A stretch of 64,000 bases of DNA from NCBI RefSeq assembly GCF_000255655.1, contig NZ_JH636435.1, positions 932,209 through 996,208 of the forward strand. The letters are read 5' to 3'. Below the pieces are notes generated by a model, which was not told the origin of the DNA, made no database searches, and saw only the letters and a list, made by a program, of their open reading frames with translations. Shown in pieces: positions 52,675 to 62,140 of this stretch; position 1 is the first letter of the stretch; the number at the start of each line of letters is the position of its first letter. A program made the position numbers and the translations under genes. Source of the DNA: Schlesneria paludicola DSM 18645 (GTDB taxonomy: Bacteria; Planctomycetota; Planctomycetia; Planctomycetales; Planctomycetaceae).

Positions 52675-52730
52675 GATGTTTCCGATCCGCCCTGCTTCTT
52701 GAACATCAGTACAAGTCGACAGGAGACGGT

Positions 52731-54788
52731 TTAAGCCGCCGCTCGTTGAGTTTGAGCCGCCCACAACCGTTGGTAGATGGGACACGCCTGCAACAGGTCT
52801 TGATGTTCGCCGCTGGCAACGACTCGTCCGTGATCAAGAACGACAATTCTTGACAGGAACTCCATTAAAACTGGCGTCAGGCAATGAGTGATCAGAATCG
52901 TGGTCCGTCCGCGGGTAAATCCCCGCAAGGAAGAATAAATCAACTGCTCGCTTTGCGCATCTATTGCCGAAGTTGGCTCGTCCAGGATCAGAATGCGCGA
53001 ATCCCGCAAAATCGCTCGAGCCAACGCGATTCGCTGCCGCTGCCCACCGGAAAGCTGTTTTCCCTGATCACCGACGGGCGTCCGCAGCCCCTGCGGCATC
53101 GTTTCGGCGAATTCGAGCACATGAGCCCGCCGCGCCGCTTCCTGGACATCATCGTCCGAAGCATCAGGTCGCCCATAACGAATGTTCTCGAAGATCGTTC
53201 CTTCAAACAGTAGTGTGTCTTGCGAGACCAGTGCCATCTGTTCGCGAACGTCTCGTAACCGCACGTCCTTCAAATTGACGCCATCCATCAGGACGTCGCC
53301 CTGATTCGGATCGCAGAATCGAGCAATCAGATTGACCAGCGTCGACTTGCCCGATCCATTCGGGCCAACGATCACGATCGTTTCACCGGCATCGATCGTC
53401 AAGTTCACTCCGTTCAAAACGGGCCCGCGGTCAAGCTGCTCGTTGGCAGCACTGGCATACCGAAAATGAACGTCGCGAAACTCAATCTTTTGATGCAGGG
53501 CAGGCAGAAGCTGCGGCGCAACCGGATTCGCCACGAGAGACGGCGTGTCCATCCGCGCGAAGAACCGCTCGGCAATCGCAGTCGAATGACGAATGCCCGT
53601 GTAGAATTTCGAGAACTTCCGCAGTGGCTCAAGTACGCCCGCCAGCAGCGCATAAAACAACGCGAGTTCAGGCAACCTTGGCGGCGACGCCGCCAGCGGG
53701 ATTCCCCAAATCGTCGTGGTTTCTCGCAAGACCAGGTACGCGGCGGGCAGAAGCACTGCCGTCGCGGCAAGCATCGCTAACATCTCGGTGATCGGACCGC
53801 TTAGGGCATCGATCCGAACGAGTTGCATTGCTTGTTGATAGAAAATCTTGTGCTCACGATGAAACCGACGGCGGTGACGCCCGGCCTGATCGAACACAAT
53901 GACGGCTTTGGCATTGTGAAAGGTCTCTTCCAGACCTTTGTACAATCGCCCCATGCTATCGATCACGCGGTTCGCAGCCCGCTTCAGTTGTTGCCCCAGC
54001 CAATGGAACAAGACTCCCAGCACGGGCATGAAGAGAAAAAAGACCAGACTCAACTTCCAGTTCAGGTAGAACAGGGCGACCAGGCAGGAGACAGCCTTCA
54101 GGGGTTCCCGCACAACGCGACCGCCAAGCTCCGTCAACCCATTCGCCAAATTCTGCAGCGTGTACGTCAGATCTGTGAGCCAGGCCGACGAACCCTCAAT
54201 TGCAATCGTCTGCGGGTCGAGTTTCAGGGCCGTCCGGAACAATTGCTGCCGCAGATCAATGACGACCATCTCGGCCACACTGCCCGCCAGCACGTCCTGT
54301 AGATAAGCGAATCCGCCGCGAACCAGCGTCACAAGCAGAATCAGCGCAAAGAGTGTCGCGAAAAGTTGAAATTCATCTGAGGGCAGGTTTCGGACAATCC
54401 GCGACTCAACCCAACTTAGCATCCACAATTTCGTCGTGTAGACATCAAGTTCAATTCGTTGCTGACGCAATGCGTCGATTACGGAAACGCGTTCGCCACT
54501 ACGCCTCCGCGCCCCTTCCTGCTGCCCCAATTCAGGAAGCTGGTCAAGCTTCGCCTCAAGCTGTTCCAGTTTTGCAGTTCGCGATTCAATCGCTTTCGAA
54601 GTCTCTGTCACTTCGTACTGCACGTAGTTCGCGAGCGTATGATGCTCGCCGACCATCACCGTGATCGGAAAAGTCAGCAGCAGTTCGACGCTCCACAGAG
54701 ATGCCGACAAAATGCCGAATGCGACCGAGAGCACCAACTTACGTCGGTACGGCCAAACAAACGAACACAATCGACTCCACGTCTTCAC
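52731..54788 (-). CDS. ABC exporter (fused permease and ATPase)
   Basis: About 685 residues. The N-terminal part is an ABC transporter type-1 membrane domain (helix starting LVLSVAFGILSASLWSVELL) with an inserted coiled coil of roughly 70 residues between the first two helices (AKLEQLEAKLDQLPELGQQE), longer than usual. The C-terminal nucleotide-binding domain has Walker A GPNGSGKST, the signature LSGGQRQRIALARA, Walker B ILILDEPTSA and the H-loop LITHCL. Half-size exporter, probably a homodimer. Substrate unknown. Lipid or peptide export are the usual roles. The start is either the GTG at 54788 or a TTG at 54812. Confidence 0.92.
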   Translation of the reverse strand: MKTWSRLCSFVWPYRRKLVLSVAFGILSASLWSVELLLTFPITVMVGEHHTLANYVQYEVTETSKAIESRTAKLEQLEAKLDQLPELGQQEGARRRSGERVSVIDALRQQRIELDVYTTKLWMLSWVESRIVRNLPSDEFQLFATLFALILLVTLVRGGFAYLQDVLAGSVAEMVVIDLRQQLFRTALKLDPQTIAIEGSSAWLTDLTYTLQNLANGLTELGGRVVREPLKAVSCLVALFYLNWKLSLVFFLFMPVLGVLFHWLGQQLKRAANRVIDSMGRLYKGLEETFHNAKAVIVFDQAGRHRRRFHREHKIFYQQAMQLVRIDALSGPITEMLAMLAATAVLLPAAYLVLRETTTIWGIPLAASPPRLPELALFYALLAGVLEPLRKFSKFYTGIRHSTAIAERFFARMDTPSLVANPVAPQLLPALHQKIEFRDVHFRYASAANEQLDRGPVLNGVNLTIDAGETIVIVGPNGSGKSTLVNLIARFCDPNQGDVLMDGVNLKDVRLRDVREQMALVSQDTLLFEGTIFENIRYGRPDASDDDVQEAARRAHVLEFAETMPQGLRTPVGDQGKQLSGGQRQRIALARAILRDSRILILDEPTSAIDAQSEQLIYSSLRGFTRGRTTILITHCLTPVLMEFLSRIVVLDHGRVVASGEHQDLLQACPIYQRLWAAQTQRAAA

Positions 54789-55363
54789 GTAAGCGGCATC
54801 CCTGCATCGCAATTCAACACGGGCGAGTCATTCGCCCATCAGGCGTACATGAGTATTACAGAGAAAAGCGACTGGTTCGTCCAGACGGGAATTTTGAACA
54901 AGCTGTCCGCAGAAGCTGCGCAGAACCACCTGAATTGGCAATGGGACCGAACGTGAAGCGGGATCGCATCCACCTTGATAAAATTTCCACAAACAATTAC
55001 ATACAAATCACTTATGAACAAATGACGCAGTGAGAACGCCCACACACTCTGGCGTCGGAATCAAGCCCCTCACTTCTACGACAGATTGTCATAGATTGAA
55101 CCTGAATATTCCGAGTCAAATCAACCGGATTCCCAATCGCCGAATGGCGTGCGGATTGTATCATATCTAGCGATTGCATCGGGTCTGTGGCGAATTTTCT
55201 TCATGATGTTGTGCCGCTGATGCCATACCGCAGCGCTCGTGAACCAGGTTTCGATGCTAGGTTTCAACGAGGACGAGGCGTCGAGTTGTAATCTGCGCCG
55301 AAAATGTTCGTGCCGACGTTGCCCGTCCGAGGGTTCGTCGAACGCTTGCGAGGAAGGACGTTC
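54789..55363. other. Divergent intergenic region with an AT-rich patch
   Basis: About 575 bases between the ABC exporter and the sugar epimerase, divergent. A patch at about 54970-55025 is markedly AT-rich for this genome, with TTGATA (54975-54980), a 17-base spacer and TACATA, a weak promoter match. No gene or strong palindrome seen. Confidence 0.45.
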
Positions 55364-56353
55364 GTGACAACATATTTAGTCACCGGGGGCGCCGGATTTA
55401 TTGGTTCACACATCGCAACCCGGCTTGTCGAAGACGGGCATCGGGTGCGGGTTCTGGACAACCTTTCGACCGGATCGCTGCAGAATCTGGCTCATCTGGA
55501 CGATCGAGTCGAGTTTCATTGCGGTGACCTTTGCGATGGATTTGCAGTCGCCCAGGCCGTGAAAGACGTCGAGATCATTTTTCACGAAGCGGCGCTTGCA
55601 TCCGTCCCACGCTCAGTCGAACGTCCGCTCGACACACACCATGCCTGCGTCACTGGGACAATCAACCTGCTGGATGCCGCTCGTCGCGCCGGGGTTCGTC
55701 GCGTCGTTTACGCGGGATCGAGCAGCGCCTATGGCAATCAGAAGACCATGCCAAAGCATGAAGGGCAGGTCCCTCAGGTCCTGTCCCCCTATGCCGCCGC
55801 CAAGCTGGCTGCAGAGCTCTACTGCGAGGCGTTTGCTTCGACATATGGGCTGGAAACAGTCCGATTACGATACTTCAATGTCTTTGGCCCCCGCCAAGAC
55901 CCAAACAGCCCCTATTCGGCAGTCATCCCTCGATTTGTGGCCGCTCTGCTCAACGGCGACAGCCCCACGATCTACGGCGACGGCAGCCAATCCCGGGATT
56001 TTACCTTCGTCGAAAACGTGGTTGAGGCCAATTTGCGCGCGGCACACGCCAAAGGCGTCAGCGGGCACGTCTACAACGCCGCTTGTGGGCAAACCTTGGA
56101 CTTGATCCGTCTGCTTCGACTGATCTGCGAACGCCTTGACGTCACGTTTGCACCAAGATTCGAAGCGGCCCGCGTGGGTGACGTCCAACATTCGTGGGCC
56201 GACATCTCGGCAGCGGAACGCGATCTTGGGTATCGAGTTCAGGTGTCGGTCGAAGACGGATTGGCTCAAACCGTCGACTGGTACGTTGAACAACATCAGG
56301 CCCAGAAGAAATCGGCCCCCGCTTCCAAGCAAGCCGTCACCACTACGATTTGA
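55364..56353 (+). CDS. NAD-dependent sugar epimerase/dehydratase
   Basis: A 329-residue short-chain-dehydrogenase-type sugar epimerase of the GalE/WbpP group, acting on a UDP-sugar. The nucleotide-binding motif is [20 protein letters not shown] at the very N-terminus, and the catalytic Ser and YxxxK are in YAGSSSAYG and [11 protein letters not shown]. Later parts include [20 protein letters not shown] and [18 protein letters not shown]. The start is a GTG at 55364, with AGGAAGGA about 7 bases upstream, which opens the conserved fold. The BY-kinase gene follows in the same direction 145 bases later, fitting an exopolysaccharide locus. Confidence 0.92.
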   Translation: MTTYLVTGGAGFIGSHIATRLVEDGHRVRVLDNLSTGSLQNLAHLDDRVEFHCGDLCDGFAVAQAVKDVEIIFHEAALASVPRSVERPLDTHHACVTGTINLLDAARRAGVRRVVYAGSSSAYGNQKTMPKHEGQVPQVLSPYAAAKLAAELYCEAFASTYGLETVRLRYFNVFGPRQDPNSPYSAVIPRFVAALLNGDSPTIYGDGSQSRDFTFVENVVEANLRAAHAKGVSGHVYNAACGQTLDLIRLLRLICERLDVTFAPRFEAARVGDVQHSWADISAAERDLGYRVQVSVEDGLAQTVDWYVEQHQAQKKSAPASKQAVTTTI

Positions 56354-56497
56354 ACAGAACCCGAGCCGTAATTCGCGGATCAACACAGATCTGCAATCAA
56401 CGGCGACCGACAAAAGCGTCAGACAGGCGTGGACATTCGATTGCGGTACAGAGTTCAGCAATGACCGCCCGCAACGTATTGAATCAGGAAACCAGCG

Positions 56498-58861
56498 GTG
56501 AAAAAAGAACTTGAATTCCACCCGGGGATGCTTCCCGCTCACGCAAATCCAAACGATGAAGCGGAACGCCTGCCTCTGAACTATCTGGAGCTGATCTTTC
56601 GCTACAAGTGGCGACTGATCGCTGGCGCGCTGGTGGGATTGCTCATCGGGCATCTCTTGTATTTGAAGGCGGGCCCCGAATTCGAAGCCGTCGCGGAAAT
56701 CCTGGTCCAACCCAAATACACGCCGCCGATTAAAGATGAAGAAAAGATGCTCAACCGAGGCGCGATGCCCAGCGAGCACATCAAGCTGATTCTTAGCCCC
56801 TTGATCGCATCGGAAGCCGTTCGTCAGGGGCACCTCGAAGAACTGAAAACCTTCCGCGGCGAACCTGACACCACCGAAGTCGTCCTCGACGGATTGAAAG
56901 CCAAACGCATCGCCGGACAGGACCGGGGGCACAGCAATGTGTTCGACATTCGCTATACGAGCAAGCAAGCAGACGATGCCAAGAAGGTTCTGGAATCCGT
57001 CATCACCGCGTACGGCGTCTATCTGAAGAAAAGTAGCGACGAACAAGCGCAAGTGGTACAGCAATTGGCCGCCGACGCGACCCAGGCGATGGTTGAACGA
57101 CTGCGGCTCAAAGACGAGCAGTACAATCAATTTATTCAAAGCGTTCCCGAAGAATTCCGCTCGGCACTGGGATCACCATCCCAAGCCACTTCCATGCAAA
57201 CGAACGTCGCTCCACAGGATGTGATTGAAAAACTAGCCAACGAACGCAGCTTGAATCTGATCAAAATTGCCGACCTCGAGTCTCGAAAGAAGGCCGTCGA
57301 AGGAGCCATCGCCGCAGGCGAATCTCCCGATGCGCTGGAGCACCAAATCCGTCGTTTCCTGAATACGACAGACGGCCATGCCGCTCAAAATCAATCAAAA
57401 TCGACAGAAATTGGAATCTACCAATCACAATTGATTCCGCTGCTCCTGAAAGAGAAAGAGCTCGCTCGAGACTATGGACGTCATTGGCCGGATCTGGTCG
57501 CCGTTCGAGAAAACATCAAGTCGATTATTCGAACCTATCGCAATTTGGGTGTGCAGCTTCCCGACGGGATCAGCACGGATACGATGAAGGACGTTCCAGA
57601 ACCAGCGAAAGTTGATCTGGTTGCGCTTTATCTTGCCGAAGTCAAACAGCAGATCGCCGAGTTGACGATCAAAGAGGAACAGCTCAATCAGCTCATTTCA
57701 CAAGAGCAGATTAAGAAGCGTGCGTTCGCCGAGTATCAATCGCGAGAACGCGATCTGCATGCCGAACGCACATCGCTGCAAGAGCTGTGGACCAAACAAT
57801 TGGAACGCGAACAGTCCGTCGCGATCGAAAAGGACAGCAACGGCTATCGCATGACCAGCCTGTCGCCCGTGAAGCATGCACTGGTCATCAAACGAATGAT
57901 GAAGTTCTACGTCGCCGGCGCGGCCGTCTGTCTGTTCATTGTTGGCTTGACCTGCGTTCTGCGGGAACTGAGCGATATGACGATCAAGACCGTTCGTGAC
58001 GTTCGCGACATCATGCACCAGCCGGTACTGGGCAGTGTCTGCGAGTTCGCGATCCCGACCGATCGCTATAGTTCAACATCTGGCGTTCCCCACCCGGCAC
58101 TGCGATACCTGCATGCCCCTTCCTCGGTCGAGGCCGAGACCTACCGCACGATTCGTGCGTCATTCCTGGTCACGACAGAGAACTTGAATGCCAAAGTTAT
58201 CATGATCACCAGCCCAGAACCGGGTGATGGCAAGACCACCTTGGCCAGTAATCTCGCCGTGGCGCTCGCACAATCGGGCAAACGGGTGCTGTTGATCGAT
58301 GGAGATTTGCGGCGGCCAACCGTTCATCGCATGCTGCGAATTCCGCAGGAAGAAGGATTGAGCGACGTTCTGAAGGGAACTGCCCGCTTTCACGAGGTTG
58401 TTCGCCCAACAGTTGTCGAACGATTGAGCGTCGTGACCACAGGAACACCCCCATCGAATCCGGCAGAGATCCTCTCGTCCGCTGAACTGGGCGAGGTCTT
58501 GAACGATTGTCGTGGTGAATTTGACTTTGTCTTCCTGGATGCGCCACCACTGCTGGCCGTCAGCGACCCGTGCGTTATGGCTCGTCATACGGACGGTGTG
58601 CTGCTCGTCGTCCGCCTTAACAAGAATCCGCGTACGGCGCTGATCCGCGTACGGCAGCTGTTGCAGGACCAAGAGATCCCGATGATCGGAACGGTTGTGA
58701 ATGGTGTCCCGCTGAAAGGCGGACACGAATTCGGCTACACGTATTATGGCGAGTATGCTGGCCCCACGACGGCCACGTCGATAGCCGCCGCAGCGGTCCC
58801 ACCGTCACACCTGCCAGTCTCATCCCCCGCAACGGCGGCATCGGAACTGTCTCAGGTGTAG
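56498..58861 (+). CDS. Polysaccharide chain-length/BY-kinase (Wzc-type)
   Basis: A 787-residue bacterial tyrosine kinase of the Wzc/CapB type. N-terminal Wzz-like part: membrane helix about 38-54, periplasmic coiled-coil region to about 465, second membrane helix about 467-488. Cytoplasmic kinase: Walker A GDGKTTLASNLA (about 576), Walker A' VLLIDGDLRRP (about 598) and Walker B FVFLDAPPLL (about 678). The tail has a Tyr cluster, GYTYYGEYAG (about 745), the likely autophosphorylation site. Controls export and length of exopolysaccharide. The start is a GTG at 56498, with CAGGAAA upstream. A perfect 16-bp hairpin follows the stop. Confidence 0.93.
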   Translation: MKKELEFHPGMLPAHANPNDEAERLPLNYLELIFRYKWRLIAGALVGLLIGHLLYLKAGPEFEAVAEILVQPKYTPPIKDEEKMLNRGAMPSEHIKLILSPLIASEAVRQGHLEELKTFRGEPDTTEVVLDGLKAKRIAGQDRGHSNVFDIRYTSKQADDAKKVLESVITAYGVYLKKSSDEQAQVVQQLAADATQAMVERLRLKDEQYNQFIQSVPEEFRSALGSPSQATSMQTNVAPQDVIEKLANERSLNLIKIADLESRKKAVEGAIAAGESPDALEHQIRRFLNTTDGHAAQNQSKSTEIGIYQSQLIPLLLKEKELARDYGRHWPDLVAVRENIKSIIRTYRNLGVQLPDGISTDTMKDVPEPAKVDLVALYLAEVKQQIAELTIKEEQLNQLISQEQIKKRAFAEYQSRERDLHAERTSLQELWTKQLEREQSVAIEKDSNGYRMTSLSPVKHALVIKRMMKFYVAGAAVCLFIVGLTCVLRELSDMTIKTVRDVRDIMHQPVLGSVCEFAIPTDRYSSTSGVPHPALRYLHAPSSVEAETYRTIRASFLVTTENLNAKVIMITSPEPGDGKTTLASNLAVALAQSGKRVLLIDGDLRRPTVHRMLRIPQEEGLSDVLKGTARFHEVVRPTVVERLSVVTTGTPPSNPAEILSSAELGEVLNDCRGEFDFVFLDAPPLLAVSDPCVMARHTDGVLLVVRLNKNPRTALIRVRQLLQDQEIPMIGTVVNGVPLKGGHEFGYTYYGEYAGPTTATSIAAAAVPPSHLPVSSPATAASELSQV

Positions 58862-58890
58862 AGCGACGGACCAAGTCAAGATCATTGCAA

Positions 58891-58926
58891 AACGAGCACC
58901 GCCGCGTTGTCGCGGCGGTGCTCGTT
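58891..58926. terminator. 16-bp perfect hairpin between convergent genes
   Basis: A perfect 16-bp stem (58891-58906 with 58911-58926) with a TTGT loop, 30 bases after the BY-kinase stop and 36 bases from the end of the convergent AIM24 gene. AACG and CGTT ends give little T-run, so it is best read as a strong bidirectional, partly Rho-independent terminator. Confidence 0.75.
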
Positions 58927-58961
58927 GCCATTCAGGGAATACCACCCTTGTGGGCTGCGAT

Positions 58962-59966
58962 CTATTCTCCGCCGCCCATGACCATACTGCCGAATCCGCC
59001 AAGCAGACTTCCTTCATCCTTTCGCGTCGCGCCGACGCCGGCTGCAAGAACACGTCCGGCCAACCGCGAAAACGGCAAGGACTGCAACCAGACTTCACCG
59101 GGACCCGTCACGGTTGCCATGAATAATCCTTCGCCACCGAAGAGCGTATTCTTGAAGCCGCCCACGAACTGAATGTCATACGTCACGGAAGGCTGTAGCG
59201 CGACAAGACATCCCGTGTCGAGCCTCAGTGTTTCGCCCGCTTTCAATGTGCGCCGCATCAGCATCCCCCCGGCATGGATCATGACCACTCCGTCACCCAA
59301 CAGCCGCTGCATGACGAAGCCTTCGCCGCCGAACAGTCCAACACCAATCTTCTTCTGAAAGGCAACGGCCAATTGAACACCGCGCGCGGCACACACGAAT
59401 GAATCTTTCTGACAGATCAATTCGCCGCCAAGTTGCGCCAGATCCACGGCGAGAATTTTTCCGGGGTAGGGCGAGGCGAATGCGACTTGCCCCTTGCCAT
59501 TCCCGGCTTGCGTGAACGTCGTCACAAACAGGGATTCACCGGTGATCGCCCGCCGTCCTGCCGTGACGAGTTTGCCCCAAAGCCCCTCAGACGGCTTGGA
59601 CGGATCACCGAACCGCGTCTCCATCTTGATCCCGGCCGTCATGAACATCATGGCCCCGGGTTCGGCAATAACCATCTCCTGCGGGTCGAGTTCTACAACG
59701 ACATATTGCATCTCTTCGCCGAAGATTTCGTAATCGATTTCATCCGCGGATCGTGGGGCGGATACGCGCGGCGGCGAATGAGGAGGCACGATGCGCTGCA
59801 TGATCTCATCAACATGCTTCGCCTCGGTCCATTGCACGAGCCCCGGTCCATAAACGAGCGTGTTGTTGCCACCGACTTTCGGCAGGATCGATCGCAGTTC
59901 CGACAGGGACATCGGCCCAACCGACTGTTGCCCATCCGCGTAGTACCACTCTTCATTGTCACTCAT
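58962..59966 (-). CDS. GYF-type domain plus AIM24 domain protein
   Basis: A 334-residue protein. Residues 1-60 resemble the GYF_2 module (EEWYYADGQQSVGPMSLSEL), which binds proline-rich peptides. The rest is a TIGR00266/AIM24-type domain: MQYVVVELDPQEMVIAEPGA, then MFMTAGIKMETRFGD, GNGKGQVAFASPYPGKI and FGGEGFVMQRLLGDG. The second half has the Gly-rich repeats common to that family, e.g. GGGMLMRRTLKAGETL-type AGGMLMRRTLKAGET and the ending GGFGSMVMGGGE. Function unclear. AIM24 homologues are linked to membrane or mitochondrial organisation. Monocistronic, convergent with the BY-kinase. Confidence 0.85.
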   Translation of the reverse strand: MSDNEEWYYADGQQSVGPMSLSELRSILPKVGGNNTLVYGPGLVQWTEAKHVDEIMQRIVPPHSPPRVSAPRSADEIDYEIFGEEMQYVVVELDPQEMVIAEPGAMMFMTAGIKMETRFGDPSKPSEGLWGKLVTAGRRAITGESLFVTTFTQAGNGKGQVAFASPYPGKILAVDLAQLGGELICQKDSFVCAARGVQLAVAFQKKIGVGLFGGEGFVMQRLLGDGVVMIHAGGMLMRRTLKAGETLRLDTGCLVALQPSVTYDIQFVGGFKNTLFGGEGLFMATVTGPGEVWLQSLPFSRLAGRVLAAGVGATRKDEGSLLGGFGSMVMGGGE

Positions 59967-60140
59967 GTTGGGCCACCTGAATCAAGAGGCGCGTTGATTT
60001 GTTGCTGCAAGAATTCGCCACGCAATGATGTCGGCTAACGGTTGTCGTGACGTGATGCAATCGGACTCGAATCGCACCATCTGACATTACGCGGAAAATC
60101 GTCTAGCGGATCAACTCTCGAGGAGATTTTGCCGAATTGG

Positions 60141-61145
60141 TCACACCGATCGAGGCGTTTTACGTCGAAACGGCGATTCCATGACGGAGCGCACTGTTTC
60201 GGGGTCAAGAAATGCGACGTACCCAAAAATCATCGCCAGACCGAAGGTCCACATTCCCAAAAACGCACCGATTCCCAGATGCATCAAGGCGCCGACAACC
60301 AGCATCAGCGGACGCAGTGCAGGAACCCAGATCAGGTATGCAAACGACAGTTCCCACAGAATTGTGACATGCGTCATCAGTTGCAGCACTTCGGGATACC
60401 ACGCCAGCCAGGTCAAGTCAGCCGACTGATACTCGTAATTCGCCAGCGCACTCCAGAGCGCCTCACCGGTCCACCAGCTTTCTCCCTGCAGTTTTCCTGT
60501 GGCGGCAAAGAAGTAGATGATGCAGTAATGAACTTGAATCAAGCGAATCGACAGATTTGCCGCTGCCGTCTTTGGCGGGCGATTGCCCACAGACATTGCC
60601 GCCCCGCGACGACGTCTGTGGCTTCGAAATCGACGCCAAAGCCTGTCGATGGAATAGTCGGCTCCCGCTGGCCCCAGCATGAGATAGAGCAGCAGGATTC
60701 CGCAAATCTGGTCCAGGCCGAATGTGGCCAAGGTCGCACGCTGGCAGTAGGAGACATGAATGATGAATGCCAGAATCGAGGTCATTCGCGTCAGACATCC
60801 GATCCAGAACAGAACAAGAATTCCAATGCAAACCCAGTGAACCGTCTGCATCCACTCCGCAGGCACCGACCACCAAAATGACTGATTCCACTGTCCGCCC
60901 TGGATTTCGCGCACGAGTTCGACGCTATTCCAGCCATCAGGCCCCAAGAATGCAGGCAGGTCCAACCCCCAGACAAGATGGGAATAGATCACCATCCCAC
61001 CAATCAACCAGCGAATGACGCCGAGCGGTGCCGAATCGGCAGGGGTGAACCAGAACCGATTCCAAGAGGAAATCAGGTCGAGCACACCTTGATCAAGACG
61101 TGCCACGGGGCGCCTTGGAGGTTGTTCCGCGTGGTACGCGTTCAC
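60141..61145 (-). CDS. HTTM domain membrane protein
   Basis: A 334-residue protein with an HTTM domain (horizontally transferred transmembrane, related to vitamin K-dependent gamma-carboxylase). Several helices: LGVIRWLIGGMVIYSHLVWG near the start, LVLFWIGCLTRMTSILAFII in the middle, VHYCIIYFFAATGKLQGESW with the conserved YFFAATGKL stretch, and LMLVVGALMHLGIGAFLGMW. A catalytic role is unproven in bacteria. The start is the GTG at 61145, whose GTGA overlaps the stop of the upstream gene, implying coupling. Frequently paired with a second membrane protein as here. Confidence 0.9.
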   Translation of the reverse strand: MNAYHAEQPPRRPVARLDQGVLDLISSWNRFWFTPADSAPLGVIRWLIGGMVIYSHLVWGLDLPAFLGPDGWNSVELVREIQGGQWNQSFWWSVPAEWMQTVHWVCIGILVLFWIGCLTRMTSILAFIIHVSYCQRATLATFGLDQICGILLLYLMLGPAGADYSIDRLWRRFRSHRRRRGAAMSVGNRPPKTAAANLSIRLIQVHYCIIYFFAATGKLQGESWWTGEALWSALANYEYQSADLTWLAWYPEVLQLMTHVTILWELSFAYLIWVPALRPLMLVVGALMHLGIGAFLGMWTFGLAMIFGYVAFLDPETVRSVMESPFRRKTPRSV

Positions 61146-61885
61146 GGCGTCACCTTCGTATCATCCCGCAAATTGTCCGGCATCTCGGCGTTCGCGGGCT
61201 CGCCAATGTCAGACATTGCGGCCGCGGGGTACACATACGGCAGTCGCAATTCTTCGGCCGTGTAGGTCCCCAGCGCCGTCTCGGTAAAGAGCGTGGGGTC
61301 ATTCAGATTCCGACCGATACGCACCTGCTCCTGCGTCGGAAGTTCATGCACAATCTGCGTCAGCGAGACACGTAAAGCGCCTGTGTCACGACAGAGATTT
61401 CGAGCGAGTGCCCGCTCGACAAACGGCTGTGACTCCTCAGGACCATTCCCCAGGAACTCGGTCAGCATGAAATATCGGTGATAAAGCAGGCGGGGAAATG
61501 TGGATCGATCGGGAATTCGGCCCGTTTTCGTCGTTCCATCCGCGAATTCCAGCTTGTAAGTGACAAGCGTACTGGGACCGGGATCGGGTGCGAAAAAGTG
61601 AAATCCATGATCAAGATAGATCGTGTGAAGATACGGCGCCACGAAATCAAAACAGGATCGAGCCAAGGGCGATGACGGCTCAACCGATGCCGGACACACG
61701 AGGATGGCAAAGAGGTGAAACACCAGCCAGGCATTGATCAGAAACAGGAAATCCCGACGAAAGGGGATACTCGGCGATTCAGAATCGGGAGCACGCTCGA
61801 CCAATTCGACCGGAGTGTCAGAAAGAGTTTCTTCGGTCGATACCGGGATGGCATCCCGTTCCGAAGCTGCAGCGTGTGGAGCCAT
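61142..61885 (-). CDS. Hypothetical membrane-anchored partner of HTTM protein
   Basis: A 247-residue protein with a charged start, one membrane helix (FLFLINAWLVFHLFAILVCP, about residues 46-65) and a soluble part of mixed structure with GFHFFAPDPGPSTLVTYKLE, a PDPGP turn shared by partners of HTTM proteins, then DGTTKTGRIPDRSTFPRLLY. Not recognised as a named family. Its stop codon overlaps the GTG start of the HTTM gene (61142-61145), so the two are probably translated together and act as one unit. Function unknown. Confidence 0.8.
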   Translation of the reverse strand: MAPHAAASERDAIPVSTEETLSDTPVELVERAPDSESPSIPFRRDFLFLINAWLVFHLFAILVCPASVEPSSPLARSCFDFVAPYLHTIYLDHGFHFFAPDPGPSTLVTYKLEFADGTTKTGRIPDRSTFPRLLYHRYFMLTEFLGNGPEESQPFVERALARNLCRDTGALRVSLTQIVHELPTQEQVRIGRNLNDPTLFTETALGTYTAEELRLPYVYPAAAMSDIGEPANAEMPDNLRDDTKVTP

Positions 61886-62033
61886 GCTCCGCCTCGTCCA
61901 ATCAATTCAAAAGCATAGAACGAGAGAGGCAAAGGGTGTGATTCCCTCGAATCGTTCTTGCAGGCAATCGTTCGCCGACAGCACAGTGTTTTGACTGATC
62001 GTCGGCCATGAACGAAATCAACAGAAAACCAAG

Positions 62034-62068
62034 TGATGAAGCGCCGAATTGGCTCCGACGCTTCATCA
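62034..62068 (-). terminator. Terminator after the Ser/Gly-rich gene
   Basis: 10-bp perfect stem TGATGAAGCG/CGCTTCATCA (62034-62043 with 62059-62068) whose 15-base loop contains a small CC-GG pair. On the minus strand it is followed by CTTGGTTTTCTG. It lies 72 bases after the stop of the gene at 62141. Confidence 0.6.
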
Positions 62069-62140
62069 TCAGTATTTCAAGCATCAAACAGCGAACGTCC
62101 GTGACCAATTGTGATCGATCACTCGCCCCCCGCGTGAAGA

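Noticed and set aside
54701-55045. Open frames in the AT-rich divergent region upstream of the epimerase
   Set aside because: They overlap the start of the ABC exporter and contain no family signal.
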